Assembly: GCA_007121055.1 (NCBI GenBank)
Contig: SKMM01000383.1
Location: 1 to 7,131, forward strand
From: Paracoccaceae bacterium
GTDB taxonomy: Bacteria > Pseudomonadota > Alphaproteobacteria > Rhodobacterales > Rhodobacteraceae
Direction: 5' to 3'
DNA: 7,131 nt
The position numbers and the translations under genes were made by a program. The notes beneath the pieces are model-generated. The model had not been told where the DNA came from. It made no database searches and saw only the letters and a program-made list of their open reading frames with translations. Shown here one piece after another: positions 4,786-7,131 of this stretch (within the stretch, counting starts at the first letter, position 1; every line of letters starts with the position of its first letter).

Positions 4786-6015
4786 ATGCGTCGTGTCGTG
4801 GTGACCGGGCTCGGCATCGTCTCGCCCATCGGCAACACCGCCGCCGAGGTGGAGGCCAGCCTGCGCGCCGGCCGGTCTGGCATCGTGTTTGCGCCCGACT
4901 ATGCCGAGAACGGCTTTCGCAGCCAGATCCACGGCATGCCGCAGATCGTGCTGGAGGATCACATCGACAAACGCCAGCTGCGCTTCATGGGACCGGGGGC
5001 GGCCTACAACTACATCGCCCTGGAGCAGGCCATCGCCGATGCGGGGCTCGAGGAAGGCGACATCTCCAACCCGCGCACGGGCCTCGTGACCGGCTCGGGC
5101 GGCCCATCCACGTCGAACTTTTTCCTGGCGCACAATATCGTCAAGGAAAAGGGCAGCCCCAAGCGGATGGGGCCCTTCATGGTCACCCGCTGCATGAGCT
5201 CGACGAACTCCGCCTGCCTGGCGACACCGTTCCGGATCAAGGGTGTGAACTACTCCATCACCTCGGCCTGCTCGACCTCGGCGCATTGCATCGGCAACGG
5301 AGCCGAGCTGATCCAGATGGGCAAGCAGGACATCGTGTTTGCGGGGGGCGGCGAGGAACTGGACTGGACCCTGTCCTGCCTGTTCGACGCCATGGGCGCC
5401 ATGAGCGCGAAATACAACGACGCGCCCGAAACCGCCTCGCGCCCCTTCGACGCCAGCCGGGATGGCTTTGTCATCGCCGGCGGCGGCGGCCTGCTGGTGC
5501 TGGAGGAGTACGAGCACGCCAAGGCCCGCGGCGCCAAGATCTACGCCGAACTGACGGGCTACGGTGCGACTTCGGACGGCCATGACATGGTCGCCCCCTC
5601 GGGCGAGGGCGGCGAACGCTCCATGCAGCAGGCGCTGGCGACCCTGCCAGAGGGCCGGAAGATCAGCTACATCAACGCCCATGGCACCTCGACGCCGGCG
5701 GGCGATGTGGTGGAGGTCGAAGCCGTCCGCCGCATCTTCGGCGAGGGCAATGTGCCCCCCATCGCCTCCACCAAGTCACTCACCGGCCACAGCCTCGGCG
5801 CCACCGGGGTGCACGAGGCGATCTATTCGCTCCTGATGATGCAGGGCGGGTTCATCGCCGCCTCGGCCAATGTCACCGAGCTCGACCCCGCCATCCGGCC
5901 GGGCGAGATCGCCACCGAGCTGCGCGAGGGGGTGGAGATGGACAGCGTGCTGTCCAACTCCTTCGGCTTCGGCGGCACCAACGCCACGCTTGTCTTCAGC
6001 AAGCTTCACGACTGA
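4786..6015 (+). CDS. fabB: 3-oxoacyl-ACP synthase I FabB
   Basis: FabB is the condensing enzyme that elongates the cis-3-decenoyl-ACP made by FabA with malonyl-ACP, committing carbon to unsaturated fatty acids. The 409-residue product has the full thiolase-fold length and starts RRVVVTGLGIVSPIGN as the family does. The nucleophile is Cys162 in SACSTSAHCIG. The decarboxylation histidines are His299 in NAHGTSTPAGD and His335 in LTGHSLGATG, with the conserved Lys330 in STKSLTGH. The NSFGFGGTNATL glycine-rich end (about 391-402) is also present. The residue numbering nearly coincides with E. coli FabB (163, 298, 333). Direct coupling to fabA identifies it as FabB rather than FabF. No truncation or missing residue is seen. 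Confidence 0.97.
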   Translation: MRRVVVTGLGIVSPIGNTAAEVEASLRAGRSGIVFAPDYAENGFRSQIHGMPQIVLEDHIDKRQLRFMGPGAAYNYIALEQAIADAGLEEGDISNPRTGLVTGSGGPSTSNFFLAHNIVKEKGSPKRMGPFMVTRCMSSTNSACLATPFRIKGVNYSITSACSTSAHCIGNGAELIQMGKQDIVFAGGGEELDWTLSCLFDAMGAMSAKYNDAPETASRPFDASRDGFVIAGGGGLLVLEEYEHAKARGAKIYAELTGYGATSDGHDMVAPSGEGGERSMQQALATLPEGRKISYINAHGTSTPAGDVVEVEAVRRIFGEGNVPPIASTKSLTGHSLGATGVHEAIYSLLMMQGGFIAASANVTELDPAIRPGEIATELREGVEMDSVLSNSFGFGGTNATLVFSKLHD

Positions 6016-6030
6016 CCCGCGGAGACCGGC

Positions 6031-6819
6031 ATGGCAGAGCTGATGAAGGGCAAGCGCGGGCTTGTCATGGGCGTGGCGAACGAGCGCTCCATCGCCTGGG
6101 GCATCGCCAAGGCGCTGGCCGACGAGGGCGCCGAGCTTGCCTTCACCCACCAGGGCGAGGCTTTCGGCAAGCGGGTGGAGCCGCTGGCGGCCTCGGTCGG
6201 CTCGTCGCTGCTGCTGGATGTGGACGTGACCGATGACGCTTCGCTGGACGCGGGTTTTGCCCGGCTGAAGGACGCGTGGGGGCAGATGGATTTCCTCGTC
6301 CATGCCATTGCCTTTTCCGACAAGAAGGAACTGACAGGCCGCTTCATCGACACGAGCCGCGAGAACTTCCGCAATTCGCTGTCGATCTCGTGCTATTCCT
6401 TCATCGACGTCGCCCGGCGGGCCTCCGACCTGATGCCCGACGGCGGCTGCCTGCTGACCCTGACCTACCAAGGCTCGAACCGGGTGACGCCCTTCTACAA
6501 TGTGATGGGCGTGGCCAAGGCCGCGCTGGAGTCCGCGGTGCGCTACCTCGCCAACGACCTCGGGCCGCAGAAGATCCGCGTCAACGCCATCTCTCCCGGC
6601 CCGATGAAGACGCTGGCGGGCGCGGCAATCGGCGGCGCGCGGCGCACCTTCCGGCAAGCCGAGTTGAACGCACCGCTGCGCGCGAACCCGACGCTGGAGG
6701 CGGTGGGCGGCACGGCGGTCTATCTCGTGTCCGATTACGGTGCCTGCACCACGGGCGAGATCATCCATGTCGATGGCGGCTACCACGTCATCGGCATGCC
6801 CCAGTCGGAGAATATCTGA
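6031..6819 (+). CDS. fabI: Enoyl-ACP reductase FabI (NADH dependent)
   Basis: FabI reduces trans-2-enoyl-ACP to acyl-ACP, the last step of each elongation cycle. The 262-residue product is a short-chain dehydrogenase-type protein with the FabI-specific nucleotide-binding segment GVANERSIAWGIAKAL (11-26). The active site is Tyr146 (LTYQG), Tyr156 (FYNVMG) and Lys163 (VAKAAL), the YX6K arrangement, at the same positions as in E. coli FabI. It ends with VDGGYHVIGM. GGAG (6021-6024) lies 6 bases before the ATG, and the gap to fabB is only 15 bases, so it belongs to the same operon. The position matching E. coli Gly93 is Ala94 here (HAIAF), a site linked to triclosan response in E. coli. Many alphaproteobacteria have more than one fabI, which cannot be judged from this window. 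Confidence 0.96.
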   Translation: MAELMKGKRGLVMGVANERSIAWGIAKALADEGAELAFTHQGEAFGKRVEPLAASVGSSLLLDVDVTDDASLDAGFARLKDAWGQMDFLVHAIAFSDKKELTGRFIDTSRENFRNSLSISCYSFIDVARRASDLMPDGGCLLTLTYQGSNRVTPFYNVMGVAKAALESAVRYLANDLGPQKIRVNAISPGPMKTLAGAAIGGARRTFRQAELNAPLRANPTLEAVGGTAVYLVSDYGACTTGEIIHVDGGYHVIGMPQSENI

Positions 6820-6820
6820 A

Positions 6821-7131
6821 ATGGCCGCTGGGTCCGGCGGCGGCCGCAACGGCCTGACCTACGCCGAGGCCGGCGTCGACATAGCCGCCGGCAACGCGCT
6901 GGTCGACCGCATCAAGCCCGCCGCCGCCGCCACCGCCCGGCCCGGTGTGATGGCGGGGCTCGGCGGTTTCGGCGCGCTGTTCGATCTCAAGGCCGCTGGC
7001 TACACGGACCCGGTTCTGGTCGCGGCCACCGACGGGGTGGGCACCAAGCTGCGCATCGCCATCGACACCGGCCATCTGGCGGGCATCGGCACGGACCTTG
7101 TCGCGATGTGCGTCAACGACCTGGTGTGCCA
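6821..7131 (+). CDS. purM: Phosphoribosylformylglycinamidine cyclo-ligase PurM (N-terminal part, cut by window end)
   Basis: PurM (AIR synthetase) closes the imidazole ring of 5-aminoimidazole ribonucleotide in purine biosynthesis, using ATP. Only 103 complete codons are visible; the family is about 345-350 residues. The segments LTYAEAGVDIAAGN (12-25), RPGVMAGLGGFGALFDL and ATDGVGTKLRIAIDTG are typical of PurM, and the visible end, VAMCVNDLVC, leads into the family's conserved core. The start at 6821 is chosen because the AIR-synthetase similarity begins right after a short Gly-rich lead (GSGGG), and a GGAG (6807-6810) lies 10 bases upstream inside fabI. Only one base separates it from the fabI stop, so it is probably read from the fab transcript. 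Confidence 0.96.
   Translation, partial: MAAGSGGGRNGLTYAEAGVDIAAGNALVDRIKPAAAATARPGVMAGLGGFGALFDLKAAGYTDPVLVAATDGVGTKLRIAIDTGHLAGIGTDLVAMCVNDLVC

Noticed and set aside
4723..5682. 319-codon minus-strand frame opposite fabB
   Set aside because: It lies entirely antisense to fabA/fabB coding sequence with intact catalytic motifs. It mirrors fabB codon structure and has no recognisable domain or ribosome binding site.
5776..6849. 357-codon minus-strand frame opposite fabB and fabI
   Set aside because: It is antisense to conserved fabI and fabB and has His/Gly-rich shadow composition with no supported family.

Overview
The window looks like chromosomal, high-GC DNA from an alphaproteobacterium, most likely a Rhodobacterales member (Paracoccus/Rhodobacter-like). 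The main reasons are a divergent irr / fabA-fabB pair, an Irr protein ending in an arginine-rich tail, and the protein sequences of MoaA, FabA, FabI and PurM. This assignment rests on recognition of the protein sequences, not on a search.

Left part (1-1477). The window opens with the last 33 codons of a + strand gene of unknown function. Two overlapping GC-rich hairpins follow directly after its stop. About 250 bases then carry no convincing protein gene but hold a structured stretch (about 188-345) that may be a stand-alone small RNA with a 6S-like layout. moaA (molybdenum cofactor synthesis) follows on the minus strand. It is divergent from a small lipoprotein gene, and the 82-base gap between them holds two back-to-back promoter-like elements placed so that both mRNAs could be leaderless.

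Middle part (1478-3540). Four + strand genes follow: a lipoprotein of unknown role, an AlkA/MAG-type alkyl-base DNA glycosylase, a phospholipase/carboxylesterase-family hydrolase whose start overlaps the glycosylase stop (ATGA), and a small arginine-rich protein. The glycosylase and hydrolase are probably translationally coupled. The small basic gene may belong to the same transcript.

Right part (3646-7131). irr, a Fur-family iron/heme-responsive regulator, lies on the minus strand, divergent from a tight + strand run fabA-fabB-fabI-purM. FabA makes and isomerises the cis-unsaturated intermediate, FabB elongates it, and FabI reduces the enoyl-ACP. Together they form the classical oxygen-independent unsaturated fatty acid branch. 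purM (purine synthesis, cut by the window end) starts one base after fabI. The irr/fabA gap holds an AT-rich inverted repeat overlapping a possible irr promoter, a reasonable place for iron control of irr and perhaps of the fab genes.

Most of the window is housekeeping. No mobile element, CRISPR array, tRNA or rRNA was seen. The parts that deserve a second look are the structured region near the left end, the symmetric moaA/lipoprotein promoter region, the altered histidine motif of Irr with its upstream operator-like site, and the fabI-purM junction.
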